A stretch of DNA of 17,418 nucleotides from Nitrospinota bacterium (GTDB lineage: Bacteria; Tectomicrobia; Entotheonellia; J063), in contig RFHZ01000167.1 in assembly GCA_003696125.1 (NCBI GenBank), forward strand, positions 1-17,418, written 5' to 3'. How positions within the stretch are numbered: position 1 is the first letter of the stretch; the number at the start of each line of letters is the position of its first letter. Under the pieces are notes generated by a model. The model saw only the letters and a program-made list of their open reading frames with translations. It ran no database searches and was not told the DNA's origin. The position numbers and the translations under genes are program-made. Shown here one piece after another: positions 7,492 through 15,561 of this stretch.

Positions 7492-8748
7492 ATGCAGACA
7501 CAAACGATTCGTATTCCGATTAAGGCGTGGTACGGGGATGAGGAGATGGAGTTGCAATTCCCGGAGACCTGGGAGGTCCATGAATGTCGAATGGCTGGCC
7601 ATGATGCGCCCCCTCTCAGTGAGGAGCAACTACGCGAAGCCTTGCGGCATCCGGTCGGTACCGAGCCCCTGCGTGAGATGGCGCGAGGCAAAAAACAGGT
7701 GGTCATTCTCTTTGACGATCTGACGCGGCCTGCTCCCACCTGGAAGATTCTCCCCTATGTCCTGGAAGAGCTGCAAGAGGCAGGGATTACCGACGACCAG
7801 ATCCGCTTCATCGGTGCTTTTGCCAATCACGCGGCCATGTGCCTGGAAGATTTCGTGAAAAAACTGGGTAAGGATGTGGTTCGACGCTTTCGTATTTACA
7901 ATCACAATCCCTATGAGCATCTGGTAGACCTGGGAAAGACCACCCGAGGGACCCCTGTACTCATCAATCGTGAGGTGATGGAGTGTGACCTGAAGATCGG
8001 GATCGGGGGACTCATCCCTCATCTCGGGGCCGGATTCGGTGGGGGAGCCAAGCTGGTTGTCCCCGGGGTGGCGGGCATTGTCTCTGCCGATCATAACCAC
8101 CGGGTCATCGGGAGTATGGGAGGGGATCGGTCGGTGGAGAAGAAATTCCGCCTGGGGAAGATCGAGGACAACGAGGTGCGGCAAGACATCGAAGAAGCGG
8201 TACGCAAAGTCGGCCTGGATTTGAAGATCGATCTCCTCGTCAACAACCGCCGTGAGATTGTAGGGGTGTTTGCCGGGGACTTCATCGCCCAGCATCGGGC
8301 CGGAGTGGAGAAGGCCAAGCAACTGTATGCGACCCAGGTCGTCAAGGACTGTGACATCGTGGTTACCAACGCCTTTCCCATCGAGAATCAGGTGATCAAG
8401 GGGGTCTGGCCGGCCCGCCTCTCCCTGAAAGCCGGGGGAACCGCGGTGGTTGTGGTCCAGAGCGTGGAAGGGCAGGCTCTCCACTACCTTGCCGGCCGCT
8501 TTGGAACGAACTACGGGGGGAACATGTGGGGCAAACCCCAGCAGTTGCTGGTACCCCAGGCCGGTCGTCTTCTGGTCTGTTCTTCCTACCTCTCCCGCAC
8601 CGATCTCGATATGTACGGACCGGCGGAAAAGGTCATCCCCTGTAGCACCTGGGCAGAGGTATTGATCCACCTGCTCCAGGATCATCCGCAGCAGGCCAAA
8701 GTGGCGGTCTATCCGTACGCCGCCATCCAGTATCCGGCGGCAGATTAG
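7492..8748 (+). CDS. LarA-family nickel-dependent 2-hydroxyacid racemase homologue
   Basis: A 418-residue protein of the lactate racemase LarA family, which uses a nickel-pincer (NPN) cofactor to racemise or epimerise 2-hydroxyacids by hydride transfer. Key residues known from Lactiplantibacillus LarA are in place: D76 and R79 in DDLTRP, H113, H177 and K187 in PHLGAGFGGGAK (the Lys that anchors the cofactor; same ten-residue spacing), and H203 (nickel ligand). Q300 and K303 are also conserved. Length is near the 424 of LarA. The substrate cannot be told: many family members do not act on lactate. GAGGAG lies eight bases before the ATG. Genes for cofactor synthesis (larB, larC, larE) are not in the window. 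It stands alone on the plus strand with its own promoter. Confidence 0.88.
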   Translation: MQTQTIRIPIKAWYGDEEMELQFPETWEVHECRMAGHDAPPLSEEQLREALRHPVGTEPLREMARGKKQVVILFDDLTRPAPTWKILPYVLEELQEAGITDDQIRFIGAFANHAAMCLEDFVKKLGKDVVRRFRIYNHNPYEHLVDLGKTTRGTPVLINREVMECDLKIGIGGLIPHLGAGFGGGAKLVVPGVAGIVSADHNHRVIGSMGGDRSVEKKFRLGKIEDNEVRQDIEEAVRKVGLDLKIDLLVNNRREIVGVFAGDFIAQHRAGVEKAKQLYATQVVKDCDIVVTNAFPIENQVIKGVWPARLSLKAGGTAVVVVQSVEGQALHYLAGRFGTNYGGNMWGKPQQLLVPQAGRLLVCSSYLSRTDLDMYGPAEKVIPCSTWAEVLIHLLQDHPQQAKVAVYPYAAIQYPAAD

Positions 8749-8774
8749 GCCCCTGGTCTTTTTACCCATGACCC

Positions 8775-8813
8775 GGGGGAAGGCCCGTGGCCGGTCCTGG
8801 AGAGCCTTCCCCC
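8775..8813. terminator. Hairpin between convergent larA-like and sirB1-like genes
   Basis: A perfect 10-bp inverted repeat, GGGGGAAGGC at 8775-8784 and GCCTTCCCCC at 8804-8813, encloses a GC-rich 19-nt loop. It lies between two convergent stop codons (8748 and 8837), where a bidirectional terminator is expected. No U-run follows on either strand, so it may instead be an mRNA 3'-end stabiliser or act with Rho. Confidence 0.6.
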
Positions 8814-8836
8814 TTAGAGCCGCACCAGACTTTCCC

Positions 8837-9673
8837 TCAGTTGAGCATACCGATCAGGCGGCGCAGTGTCCTGACGTTGCGATATACCACCGAGGCATCG
8901 CGGGCTTCCGGGAAGCTCTGCAGATAGCGGCTCAGCTCAGAGAGGGCTTCCGGATAGGCCTTGAGCTGGTAGTAGAATATTCCCCGGTCACGAATCTCCT
9001 CGTAGGCCTGAGGATTCACCAGGAGGAGGTAGTCGGTAATGGTGATGGCCTTCCGGTAGGCCTGCAGGTGGAGGTAGATCTGTTTGAGGTTGTTGAGCAT
9101 ACGGGTGAGGAACTGCTTTTTGCTCAGCGGAGAGAGGAAGCTCTTCTGGAAAGGGACGCGTTGACCATAGATCTGGTAGAGCAAGTCCTGGCAATCCTGC
9201 TCCTGCAGGATGGTACCCTCCTGGAAGGGATCGAGGAAGATGCGCTCACAGCCGGTGCGATATCCGATGAGAAAGTGGCCGGGAAACCCGATCCCTTCGA
9301 TCGGCAGGTCGATCCGCTTGCCGATCTCCATATATACTAAGGCCAGGGTAATAGGGATGCCGGTTCTCCGGTCCAGGACCTCATTCAGGAAGCTGTTACG
9401 CGGATCGTAATACTGCTCCCGGTTCCCGCGGAATCCCTGTTCGGCAAAGAGGTAATGATTCAGCCGCTCAATGACCCGGTAGGGCTCTCGATCCGTTCCC
9501 AGCCGAGCGCTCACCTCGGCGGCCATGGCATCCAGCCGGTGGAGATAGCGCGCAATGGAGAGAGAAGGGTACTCCTGCTGAGCGATGAGGAGGGCTGCGG
9601 TTGCCAGGTCGATCTCCTCTTCAGGGCGAGCCATCATCTCTGCAAAGAGCTCTTGGGGATTGCTGTTTCGCAT
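8837..9673 (-). CDS. SirB1-family protein: transglutaminase-like domain plus TPR
   Basis: A 278-residue cytoplasmic protein of the SirB1/UPF0162 family, whose function is not established. An N-terminal helical part precedes a transglutaminase-like core (about residues 60-155). The core includes YYDPRNSFLNEVLDRRTGIPITLALVY (89-114), then GIGFPGHFLIGY with H133 and the IFLDPF strand with D148. The usual transglutaminase Cys is replaced at the NSFL position, as is normal in this family, so protease activity is unlikely. The C-terminal third (about 190-278) looks like TPR repeats (LLLVNPQAYEEIRDRGIFYYQLKAYPEALSEL). The ATG at 9673 has only a distant AAAGG. It follows the DUF2007 gene by 104 nt on the same strand. 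Confidence 0.88.
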   Translation of the reverse strand: MRNSNPQELFAEMMARPEEEIDLATAALLIAQQEYPSLSIARYLHRLDAMAAEVSARLGTDREPYRVIERLNHYLFAEQGFRGNREQYYDPRNSFLNEVLDRRTGIPITLALVYMEIGKRIDLPIEGIGFPGHFLIGYRTGCERIFLDPFQEGTILQEQDCQDLLYQIYGQRVPFQKSFLSPLSKKQFLTRMLNNLKQIYLHLQAYRKAITITDYLLLVNPQAYEEIRDRGIFYYQLKAYPEALSELSRYLQSFPEARDASVVYRNVRTLRRLIGMLN

Positions 9674-9735
9674 GGATAGACGATATGCGCCTTTCTACGA
9701 TGCTTCTTTTCCCAGAACCGGCAAGAGGGAGAGAA

Positions 9736-9757
9736 CCTTTTCCCACAGGGGCAAAGG
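9736..9757 (-). terminator. Possible weak terminator after the DUF2007 gene
   Basis: The 104-nt gap 9674-9777 contains a stem of nine positions with one mismatch (9736-9744 with 9749-9757) and a 4-nt loop. On the minus strand it is followed by the pyrimidine-rich UUCUCUCCCUCUU. It could end the sdh-fimV-DUF2007 transcript or only attenuate it before sirB1. No clear promoter for sirB1 is visible. Confidence 0.33.
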
Positions 9758-9777
9758 GAGGAAAGCGGTCCTTTAGG

Positions 9778-10044
9778 CTATTCGTTATGTACCGAATGGT
9801 AGATCATGAAGAGGAGACGCTTGCTGCGGGCCGCCTCTTCTACTGGCACATAGATATCGATGGCTCCCAGCCCGCTCACCGTCAGCGGGAACTGAGGAAT
9901 ACGCATAGACTGGAGCCGACAGGGGATTCCCTCCCCTTCCAGGCAGCCCCGAATCAGATGAGCCTCGATTTCGTTGTGCGTGGTGTGAATCTTCTCCCAA
10001 TCGGTAATCAGTTCGGCGAAAAGTCCTTCGTTTTGGTAAAGCAT
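9778..10044 (-). CDS. DUF2007-family small protein
   Basis: An 88-residue protein matching the DUF2007 pattern, often labelled putative signal-transducing protein, of unknown function. Family features seen are the helix after IHTTHNEIEAHLIRGCLEGEGIPCRLQS (about 19-46), a hydrophobic beta strand LGAIDIYVPVEEAARSKRLL (about 59-78) and small size. No signal peptide or membrane helix is visible. The start is an ATG 7 nt after the fimV-like stop, with GAGG overlapping that stop codon, so translation is probably coupled. It is the fifth gene of the tight sdhC-A-B-fimV run. Confidence 0.8.
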   Translation of the reverse strand: MLYQNEGLFAELITDWEKIHTTHNEIEAHLIRGCLEGEGIPCRLQSMRIPQFPLTVSGLGAIDIYVPVEEAARSKRLLFMIYHSVHNE

Positions 10045-10051
10045 AATGCCT

Positions 10052-11224
10052 CTAGATATCTAACACCTGCCCCAGTTCCTGATCAAGAGCCTGTGCGTGT
10101 TGTTGGCGGCGTCTCCGTGTCCAGGAGAGGACGAGATTGCCCAGAAACAAGACCAGGAGAAGACTGACAGCTCCGGCCAAGACCAGGAAGCGAAATTCTA
10201 GAGAGGCAACTCGATTCCTGAGCTCTCCGTCAACCGCAGCGAGGAGTTTCTGGTCAAACTCCCGCCGCAGGCGTCTCTGCTCTTTGCGCAAAGCGTCTAT
10301 CCGCTCCTGCCAGCCCTGCTCTAAGGCCTCGAGTTTTTGTAAGAGCGTAGAAGACAGGGATTCGGTCGGTACAGAGGCCGGAGAGTCTGGAGAAGTCGTT
10401 TGTTGAGATGCTTTCTGCGGGTTTTTCGTCTCCGGGGAAACAGGTAGAGGTTCCGGTGTCGTCTGCGCCGGGGAAACAGGTGGGGTTTCCGGTGCTGTTT
10501 GCGTAGAAGGGGTTTCTGTCTCTGATCGCGTGCTTTTCCAGGCTGCCCATTGTTCTCGCAGGATCTGGCGGGCCTGAGCCGGGGAGATGGTCCGTATCGC
10601 CGCGTCCAGATCATCGTAGCGGAGATAGGAGCCCACCCGCAGCCCATGCATGTTGGCGTCGATGAAGGCATCCCGATTCTGCTGCCAGAGGGCAACCGCC
10701 ACTCTGCTCACCGTCTCCTCTGTTGCTCCGATCTTGCGGGCAATATCCATCAGGGTTTCCCCTGGCGCCACCGGTCCGTAAACCTGTTGACGGCCGGCAG
10801 GAGGGGGAGCCGGTTCTGGCGTGGGAGAGAGTTGCACGCTGTACTTTTCCAGCAGGGTGCCCCCATCGAGTTGCACCTTGATCACCAGATCGAAGCGGGG
10901 TTGTGTAATGGGGCGCTTTGAAGAGAGGGTGATAAAGAGGCGATCACTCTTCTGCTTTCCAGAGACCTGTACCGTCAGGTCTTCGATGACCGGGGGACGA
11001 ATCAACCCGAGTTCACGATAATCGGCGATGCTCCCGGCAGAGACCACGAATTTTTTCCCCCAGTCTTCCGCACTCACCCGGAGAGGAATAACCGCCCGCA
11101 AGGGGCTCCCCAGGCGGCTCTGCACCTGGAGTTCACCTAGAGAGAGGGCTTCGCCCCTCTCTCCTCCCAGAAGGGTGAAGAGCAGGAGAAAGATCCAGAG
11201 AAATAAGAGAAGATTCTTCATCAC
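10052..11224 (-). CDS. FimV/HubP-like envelope protein with LysM-type region
   Basis: A 390-residue bitopic envelope protein. In order: signal peptide (about 1-26, ending GERGEA); FimV N-terminal domain (27-132, LSLGELQVQSRLGSPLRAVIPL is diagnostic); a LysM-like peptidoglycan-binding region (about 148-205, GPVAPGETLMDIARKIG); a Pro/Thr/Ser-rich linker (about 235-290) with a 12-residue tandem repeat; a charged coiled coil (about 293-345); one membrane helix (346-368); and a short basic cytoplasmic tail. FimV and HubP localise polar machinery such as type IV pili and T2SS, but they are usually much longer with a TPR-type C-terminus, which is absent here. The start is GTG at 11224 or ATG at 11221; neither has a strong ribosome site. 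It begins 7 nt after the sdhB stop, an unusual partner for it. Confidence 0.85.
   Translation of the reverse strand: MMKNLLLFLWIFLLLFTLLGGERGEALSLGELQVQSRLGSPLRAVIPLRVSAEDWGKKFVVSAGSIADYRELGLIRPPVIEDLTVQVSGKQKSDRLFITLSSKRPITQPRFDLVIKVQLDGGTLLEKYSVQLSPTPEPAPPPAGRQQVYGPVAPGETLMDIARKIGATEETVSRVAVALWQQNRDAFIDANMHGLRVGSYLRYDDLDAAIRTISPAQARQILREQWAAWKSTRSETETPSTQTAPETPPVSPAQTTPEPLPVSPETKNPQKASQQTTSPDSPASVPTESLSSTLLQKLEALEQGWQERIDALRKEQRRLRREFDQKLLAAVDGELRNRVASLEFRFLVLAGAVSLLLVLFLGNLVLSWTRRRRQQHAQALDQELGQVLDI
10432..10503. repeat. Two 36-bp tandem repeats in the fimV-like gene
   Basis: Units 10432-10467 and 10468-10503 are identical at 30 of 36 positions by direct comparison and keep the frame. They encode AQTTPEPLPVSP and TQTAPETPPVSP in the Pro-rich linker. 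The likely origin is slippage or unequal recombination, so linker length may vary between strains. Confidence 0.85.
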
Positions 11225-11231
11225 CGATGCA

Positions 11232-11984
11232 CTAGCTGATGGCTGCTTTAAAGTATTCCCGCCGCATCCGGGCGATCATGGTGATCGGGATTCCCTTGGG
11301 GCATACGGCTTCACATTCTCCATGGTTGGAGCAATCCCCGAATCCCTCTCGATCCATCTGTTCGACCATACGCAGCGCCCGTCGTTTCCGTTCCGGATGT
11401 CCCTGGGGGAGAAGGACCAGTTGGGAAATCTTGGCTGCGGTGAACAGGGAAGCAGAGCCGTTGGGACAGGCAGCGACACAGGCCCCACACCCGATGCAGG
11501 AGGCGGCATCCATCGCCTTTTCCGCCTTTTCCTTGGGGACCGGTATCGAGTTGGCATCGGGAGCTCCCCCGGTGTTCACCGACACGTACCCTCCAGCCGC
11601 GATGATCCGGTCAAAGGCGCTGCGATCCACCACCAGGTCCTTGATCACAGGAAAGGCGCGTGCCCGCCAGGGTTCAACGGTAATGATGTCCCCATCCTTG
11701 AAGTGCCGCATGTGGAGCTGGCAGGTTGCGGTTTCCCGCAGAGGCCCATGGGCCTGTCCGTTGATCATCAGGCCACAGGTGCCGCAGATCCCCTCCCGAC
11801 AGTCACTGTCGAAGGCAATGGGGATCTCTCCTTCCTTGATGAGTCGTTCGTTGAGTAGATCGAGCATTTCCAGAAAGGACATGTGGGGAGAGACGTCGGT
11901 AACGGTATAGGGAACCATCTGTCCAGGACTCTCCCGGTTCGGCTGACGCCAGACACGCAAATGAATCGTCATCTTCTGCGACAT
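11232..11984 (-). CDS. sdhB: Succinate dehydrogenase iron-sulfur subunit
   Basis: A 250-residue iron-sulfur subunit that carries electrons from the FAD of SdhA to the membrane subunit. The plant-type [2Fe-2S] ligands are C62, C67, C70 and C88 ([10 protein letters not shown]...TATC). The C-terminal ferredoxin domain has C163-xx-C166-xx-C169-xxx-C173 ([12 protein letters not shown]) and C218/C224/C228 ([12 protein letters not shown]), for the [4Fe-4S] and [3Fe-4S] clusters. The sequence style is that of the SdhB/FrdB partnering di-heme b558 subunits, not the E. coli SdhCD type. The ATG at 11984 has GAGGAG nine bases upstream overlapping the sdhA stop. Direction of catalysis (succinate oxidation or fumarate reduction) cannot be decided from sequence. 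Confidence 0.95.
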   Translation of the reverse strand: MSQKMTIHLRVWRQPNRESPGQMVPYTVTDVSPHMSFLEMLDLLNERLIKEGEIPIAFDSDCREGICGTCGLMINGQAHGPLRETATCQLHMRHFKDGDIITVEPWRARAFPVIKDLVVDRSAFDRIIAAGGYVSVNTGGAPDANSIPVPKEKAEKAMDAASCIGCGACVAACPNGSASLFTAAKISQLVLLPQGHPERKRRALRMVEQMDREGFGDCSNHGECEAVCPKGIPITMIARMRREYFKAAIS

Positions 11985-11997
11985 GCACCGTCACTCC

Positions 11998-13905
11998 TCA
12001 TTTATAACTCCGCTGCGTTAACTCGACATTCTCAAAGACCAGTGGTTCTTTATGGAGGATAGGTTCGTTTTCCGTGTACTCCCAGGCGGCAACATAACAG
12101 AAATGTTCATCATCTCGTTTCGCTTCTCCTTCAGGAGTCTGGCTTTCCTCACGGAAGTGACACCCACAGGATTCGGTCCGGTGCAAGGCATCTATGGTCA
12201 TGAGCTCGGCCAGTTCAAAGTAATCGGCTACCCGGCCGGCAAACTCAAGATCTTTGTTAAAGGTGCTGGCCGTATCCGAGACCAGCACGTTTTGCCAGAA
12301 CTCTTCCCGCAGCTTCTGGATACTTACCAGGGCGTGTTTGAGTCCTGCCTCATTGCGGGACATGCCTACATAGTCCCAGAGGATCTGTCCCAGTTCTCGA
12401 TGGAACTCCTTCACCGTCTTTTTCCCCTTGACCGCCAGGAGCTTGTTTATCCGCTCCTCTACCGCCCGTGTTGCCTCTTGGAAGGCGGCATGGGAGGTGC
12501 TTACCGGGGGGAGTTCGGTGCTGGCGAGGTAGTGTCCGATGGTCATCGGGATGATAAAGTAGCCGTCAGCCAGGCCCTGCATCAAGGCGCTGGCCCCCAG
12601 ACGGTTGGCCCCATGATCGGAGAAGTTAGCCTCTCCCAGGACATGGAGACCAGGGATCGTGCTCATCAGGTTGTAATCGACCCACAAGCCTCCCATGGTG
12701 TAGTGCACGGCAGGGTAGATCCGCATGGGGACTTCATAAGGGTTTTCCCCGGTAATCCGTTCGTACATGTCGAAGAGATTGCCGTACCGCTCCCGGATCA
12801 CCTCTTTCCCCAGCCGCTTGATCGCATCGGCAAAATCGAGATAGACCGCCATCCCGGTCTCTCCCACGCCCCGTCCCTCATCGCAGACCTCCTTGGCGCT
12901 GCGGGAGGCGATATCGCGGGGAACCAGGTTACCAAAGCTCGGGTATTTCCGCTCCAGGTAGTAATCCCGTTCCTCTTCCGGAATGGCGTTAGGGGGACGG
13001 GTATCTCCCTTCTTCTTCGGCACCCAGACCCGGCCATCGTTGCGGAGGCTCTCACTCATCAGGGTCAGCTTCGACTGGTACTCTCCACTCACCGGGATGC
13101 AGGTAGGGTGAATCTGCACAAAGCAGGGGTTGGCGAAAAAGGCCCCCCGTTTGTAGCACCGCCATATCGCCGTGGCATTGGAGTTCACCGCATTGGTGGA
13201 AAGACAAAAGACGTTTCCATAGCCACCGGTTGCCAGCACCACAGCATCACCGGCGTACGATTCGAGGGCACCGGTGATCAGGTTGCGCACCACAATCCCC
13301 CGGGCCTTTCCGTCGATGACCACCAGGTCGAGCATCTCTCGATTCGGATACAGCCTGACTGTGCCCGCATCGACCTGGCGCATCAGTGCGCCGTAGGCGC
13401 CCAGCAGGAGTTGTTGCCCTGTCTGCCCGCGGGCATAAAAGGTCCGGGAGACCTGGGCTCCTCCAAAAGAGCGGGTAGCCAGCAAACCGCCGTACTCCCG
13501 GGCAAAGGGGACTCCCTGGGCGACACACTGGTCGATGATGTTCACGCTCAGCTGGGCCAGCCGGTATACATTCGCTTCCCGGGAACGAAAATCCCCTCCC
13601 TTGATCGTGTCGTAGAAGAGCCGCCAGATGCTGTCCCCGTCATTCGCGTAGTTTTTGGCGGCATTGATCCCTCCCTGGGCAGCGACACTGTGGGCCCGAC
13701 GTGGAGAGTCATGGATACAGAAACTCTGGACATTATAGCCGAGTTCACCCAGCGAAGCCGCTGCCGAGGCCCCTGCCAACCCGGTACCGATCACCAGGAT
13801 GTTGTACTTCCGCCTGTTGGCAGGGCTCACCAGTTTTATACTCGCCTTGTGTCTATCCCACTTTTCTGGTAAAGGCCCAGGTGGAATTCTTGCCTCAAGT
13901 GTCAT
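11998..13905 (-). CDS. sdhA: Succinate dehydrogenase flavoprotein subunit
   Basis: A 635-residue catalytic subunit that oxidises succinate to fumarate at a covalently bound FAD on the cytoplasmic face. The N-terminal Rossmann motif is [19 protein letters not shown]. The [16 protein letters not shown] segment holds the His expected to carry FAD. The substrate region includes [26 protein letters not shown], and the C-terminal [12 protein letters not shown] and [25 protein letters not shown] stretches. The ATG at 13905 overlaps the sdhC stop as ATGA, with a run of six G just upstream; a further in-frame ATG nine codons earlier (13932) is less likely. Full length for the SdhA/FrdA of the type with one membrane subunit. 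It is complete, with no frameshift. Confidence 0.97.
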   Translation of the reverse strand: MTLEARIPPGPLPEKWDRHKASIKLVSPANRRKYNILVIGTGLAGASAAASLGELGYNVQSFCIHDSPRRAHSVAAQGGINAAKNYANDGDSIWRLFYDTIKGGDFRSREANVYRLAQLSVNIIDQCVAQGVPFAREYGGLLATRSFGGAQVSRTFYARGQTGQQLLLGAYGALMRQVDAGTVRLYPNREMLDLVVIDGKARGIVVRNLITGALESYAGDAVVLATGGYGNVFCLSTNAVNSNATAIWRCYKRGAFFANPCFVQIHPTCIPVSGEYQSKLTLMSESLRNDGRVWVPKKKGDTRPPNAIPEEERDYYLERKYPSFGNLVPRDIASRSAKEVCDEGRGVGETGMAVYLDFADAIKRLGKEVIRERYGNLFDMYERITGENPYEVPMRIYPAVHYTMGGLWVDYNLMSTIPGLHVLGEANFSDHGANRLGASALMQGLADGYFIIPMTIGHYLASTELPPVSTSHAAFQEATRAVEERINKLLAVKGKKTVKEFHRELGQILWDYVGMSRNEAGLKHALVSIQKLREEFWQNVLVSDTASTFNKDLEFAGRVADYFELAELMTIDALHRTESCGCHFREESQTPEGEAKRDDEHFCYVAAWEYTENEPILHKEPLVFENVELTQRSYK

Positions 13906-14600
13906 TGTGGCCCCCCTGTCAAATAGATCCAAATCGGGATAATGATATACCCGGCAGCAATAACGACGGCAAAGACATACCCGGCAACGTAGAGTATGGG
14001 TGTGTACTTCTCATGGCCGAGTCCTAACGATTGGAAGGCGCTCCAGGCCCCGTGGCTGAGGTGAAACCCCAGTGGAAGCATGGCGACAACATATAAGAGG
14101 ACGTACCACTTATTGCTGAAGGTTTCTACCACCAGGCGGTAGAGATCGCGCATCTCTACTCCACCGAGCTGGGCCACGTACCCCTCCTCTATCCCCGGCC
14201 CGAACTTGAAGTCGATGAGGTGGATGATCAGGAAGATGAATACCAGGATCCCTGTATAGATCATGGTGGTCGAGGCGAACGATTTGCGGCTGGGTCCGCC
14301 GGCATTGGACACCTGGAGATACCTGACCGGCCGGGCCTTCCTCTTGCCCAGCGTAATGGTTGCCCCGATGATGATATGGAGAAGCAAAGCCGCCACCAGG
14401 GCCAGCTCGATGATGATGAGGAACTTCCCCAGGCTGATCAGGAAGTGAGAGTATTTATTAAAGGCATCGGCATGGCCTGTAAGGAGGGTGAGATTACCCA
14501 ACAGATGAACCAGCACAAAGAGACACCAGATCAATCCGGTCAAGCCTGCCAGGATTTTCTTCCCCACCGAAGACCACAGCACCGCAGCAAATGAAGGCAT
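13902..14600 (-). CDS. sdhC: Succinate dehydrogenase di-heme cytochrome b558 subunit
   Basis: A 232-residue inner-membrane subunit that anchors SdhAB and reduces quinone. Five hydrophobic helices are visible (about 12-40, 56-84, 112-131, 164-184, 200-227). Four His at suitable helix positions, H32, H75, H127 and H180, match the bis-His ligands of two b hemes in the Wolinella/Bacillus-type single-subunit anchor. No sdhD is needed or seen. The ATG at 14600 has AGGGGAG about eight bases upstream. First gene of the operon, with a good promoter at 14721-14693. In some relatives this enzyme class works as a fumarate reductase. Confidence 0.93.
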   Translation of the reverse strand: MPSFAAVLWSSVGKKILAGLTGLIWCLFVLVHLLGNLTLLTGHADAFNKYSHFLISLGKFLIIIELALVAALLLHIIIGATITLGKRKARPVRYLQVSNAGGPSRKSFASTTMIYTGILVFIFLIIHLIDFKFGPGIEEGYVAQLGGVEMRDLYRLVVETFSNKWYVLLYVVAMLPLGFHLSHGAWSAFQSLGLGHEKYTPILYVAGYVFAVVIAAGYIIIPIWIYLTGGPQ

Positions 14601-14647
14601 ACTATGACTCCCCTTATGCTCAAAAGCCCTAAAAACCGCTGAAATAT

Positions 14648-14663
14648 CTGCAGGAGGGAGACC
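14648..14663 (-). promoter_or_regulatory. Leader motif upstream of sdhC, shared with pdxH
   Basis: On the minus strand this reads GGTCTCCCTCCTGCAG, about +24 to +39 of the predicted sdhC transcript. The pdxH leader on the other strand has GGTCTCCTGCAG at 14796-14807, about +28 to +39. Together they make an inverted pair flanking both promoters. Function unknown. Confidence 0.35.
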
Positions 14664-14692
14664 ATCTCTTCTGCGTTGATCTATCTACTGTT

Positions 14693-14721
14693 AATTTACT
14701 GCTCTTCGACACCCTTGTCAA
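14693..14721 (-). promoter_or_regulatory. Sigma-70-like promoter of the sdhCAB operon
   Basis: On the minus strand a perfect TTGACA (14721-14716) is followed after 17 bases by TAAATT (14698-14693, four of six). The start would be near 14686, leaving a leader of about 86 nt before sdhC. Confidence 0.62.
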
Positions 14722-14733
14722 GAGGAAACCCAT

Positions 14734-14762
14734 TTGCCTTCCCCTTCTCGTTTCGGTATAGT
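14734..14762 (+). promoter_or_regulatory. Candidate pdxH promoter
   Basis: TTGCCT (14734-14739) lies 17 bases before TATAGT (14757-14762), a five-of-six -10 box. The start would be near 14769, with a leader of about 98 nt. It is back to back with the sdhC promoter, the two -35 boxes being about 12 bp apart. Confidence 0.5.
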
Positions 14763-14782
14763 AAGAGAGATACTTGAGGCAA

Positions 14783-14814
14783 GATAGACCCTGACGGTCT
14801 CCTGCAGGGCTATC
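14783..14814 (+). promoter_or_regulatory. Hairpin in the pdxH leader
   Basis: GATAGACCCTG (14783-14793) pairs with CAGGGCTATC (14805-14814) over ten base pairs with one bulged A; the loop is 11 nt. A competing short hairpin, AGACC (14786-14790) with GGTCT (14796-14800), is mutually exclusive. No U-tract follows. It resembles a regulatory leader structure, but no known riboswitch consensus is recognised. Confidence 0.4.
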
Positions 14815-14866
14815 TCGCTATATTCCTCCGGAAAACACCCATGGAATCCCTCTTCAGAGGAGGAGA

Positions 14867-15511
14867 GTGGTGGAAACTCCTGACCCTTCTGCAGGCACGC
14901 CGATCCGGCGTCGATTGGACGAGGCTGATCTCGATGCCGACCCTTTCCGCCAGTTCCAGCAGTGGTTTGCCGAAGCGGTGGCCGCCCAACTGCCCCTGCC
15001 GCATGCCATGATTCTGGCCACGGCCACGCCGGAGGGAAAACCCTCGGCCCGCACCGTGCTCCTCAAGGGCTTTGATGAAAAGGGCTTTGTCTTCTATACT
15101 AACTATGAGAGTCGCAAAGGGATCGAATTGGCCGCCAATCCATGGGCAGCCCTTGTCTTTTACTGGGCCGCGCTTGAGCGCCAGGTTCGGATCGAGGGCA
15201 GGGTGGAAAAGGTCTCTCCCTCCGAATCAGATGCCTACTTCCGCAGCCGTCCCTGGAAGAGTCGCCTGAGCGCCTGGGCCTCTCCGCAAAGCCGCGTGAT
15301 TCCTGACCGGCAAACCCTGGAGAGCGAGATGGAGACGCTCATGCTCACCTATCAGGATCAGGAAGTCCCCCGTCCCCCTTACTGGGGTGGCTATCGGCTC
15401 TACCCGCTCTCCATAGAGTTCTGGCAGGGGCATCCCGACCGGCTGCATGATCGTCTGCGCTACCGGCGCTGTGAAGGGGGAGGCTGGCAGATTGAACGGC
15501 TGGCACCATAA
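14867..15511 (+). CDS. pdxH: Pyridoxamine/pyridoxine 5'-phosphate oxidase
   Basis: A 214-residue FMN enzyme that oxidises PNP or PMP to pyridoxal 5'-phosphate, the final step of the DXP-dependent route and of salvage. Family motifs are [31 protein letters not shown], the [16 protein letters not shown] segment and the C-terminal signature [30 protein letters not shown]. Length is close to the 218 of E. coli PdxH. The start is GTG at 14867 with AGAGGAGGAGA ending right upstream; the ATG at 14841 is out of frame. Transcribed divergently from sdhC and convergent with the D-2-hydroxyacid dehydrogenase. Confidence 0.96.
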   Translation: MVETPDPSAGTPIRRRLDEADLDADPFRQFQQWFAEAVAAQLPLPHAMILATATPEGKPSARTVLLKGFDEKGFVFYTNYESRKGIELAANPWAALVFYWAALERQVRIEGRVEKVSPSESDAYFRSRPWKSRLSAWASPQSRVIPDRQTLESEMETLMLTYQDQEVPRPPYWGGYRLYPLSIEFWQGHPDRLHDRLRYRRCEGGGWQIERLAP

Positions 15512-15512
15512 A

Positions 15513-15544
15513 GGCCCGGAACGGCACCAGGGTCATTCCGGGCC
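15513..15544. terminator. Bidirectional terminator hairpin between pdxH and the dehydrogenase
   Basis: A perfect 9-bp repeat, GGCCCGGAA (15513-15521) and TTCCGGGCC (15536-15544), sits in the 50-nt gap between convergent stops. On the minus strand it is followed by UUUAU, a short U-tract; on the plus strand the nearest U-rich stretch is about ten bases away. Confidence 0.68.
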
Positions 15545-15561
15545 GAGAGGAGTCGTTTCCT

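Noticed and set aside
7630-8769. A 379-codon open frame on the minus strand
   Set aside because: Antisense to the larA-like gene, whose active-site residues are intact; no domain and no ribosome site support the shadow frame.
12052-13872. A 606-codon open frame on the plus strand
   Set aside because: It lies antisense to sdhA, which is fully supported by family motifs. Its protein shows no recognisable domain, so it is a shadow of biased codon use.
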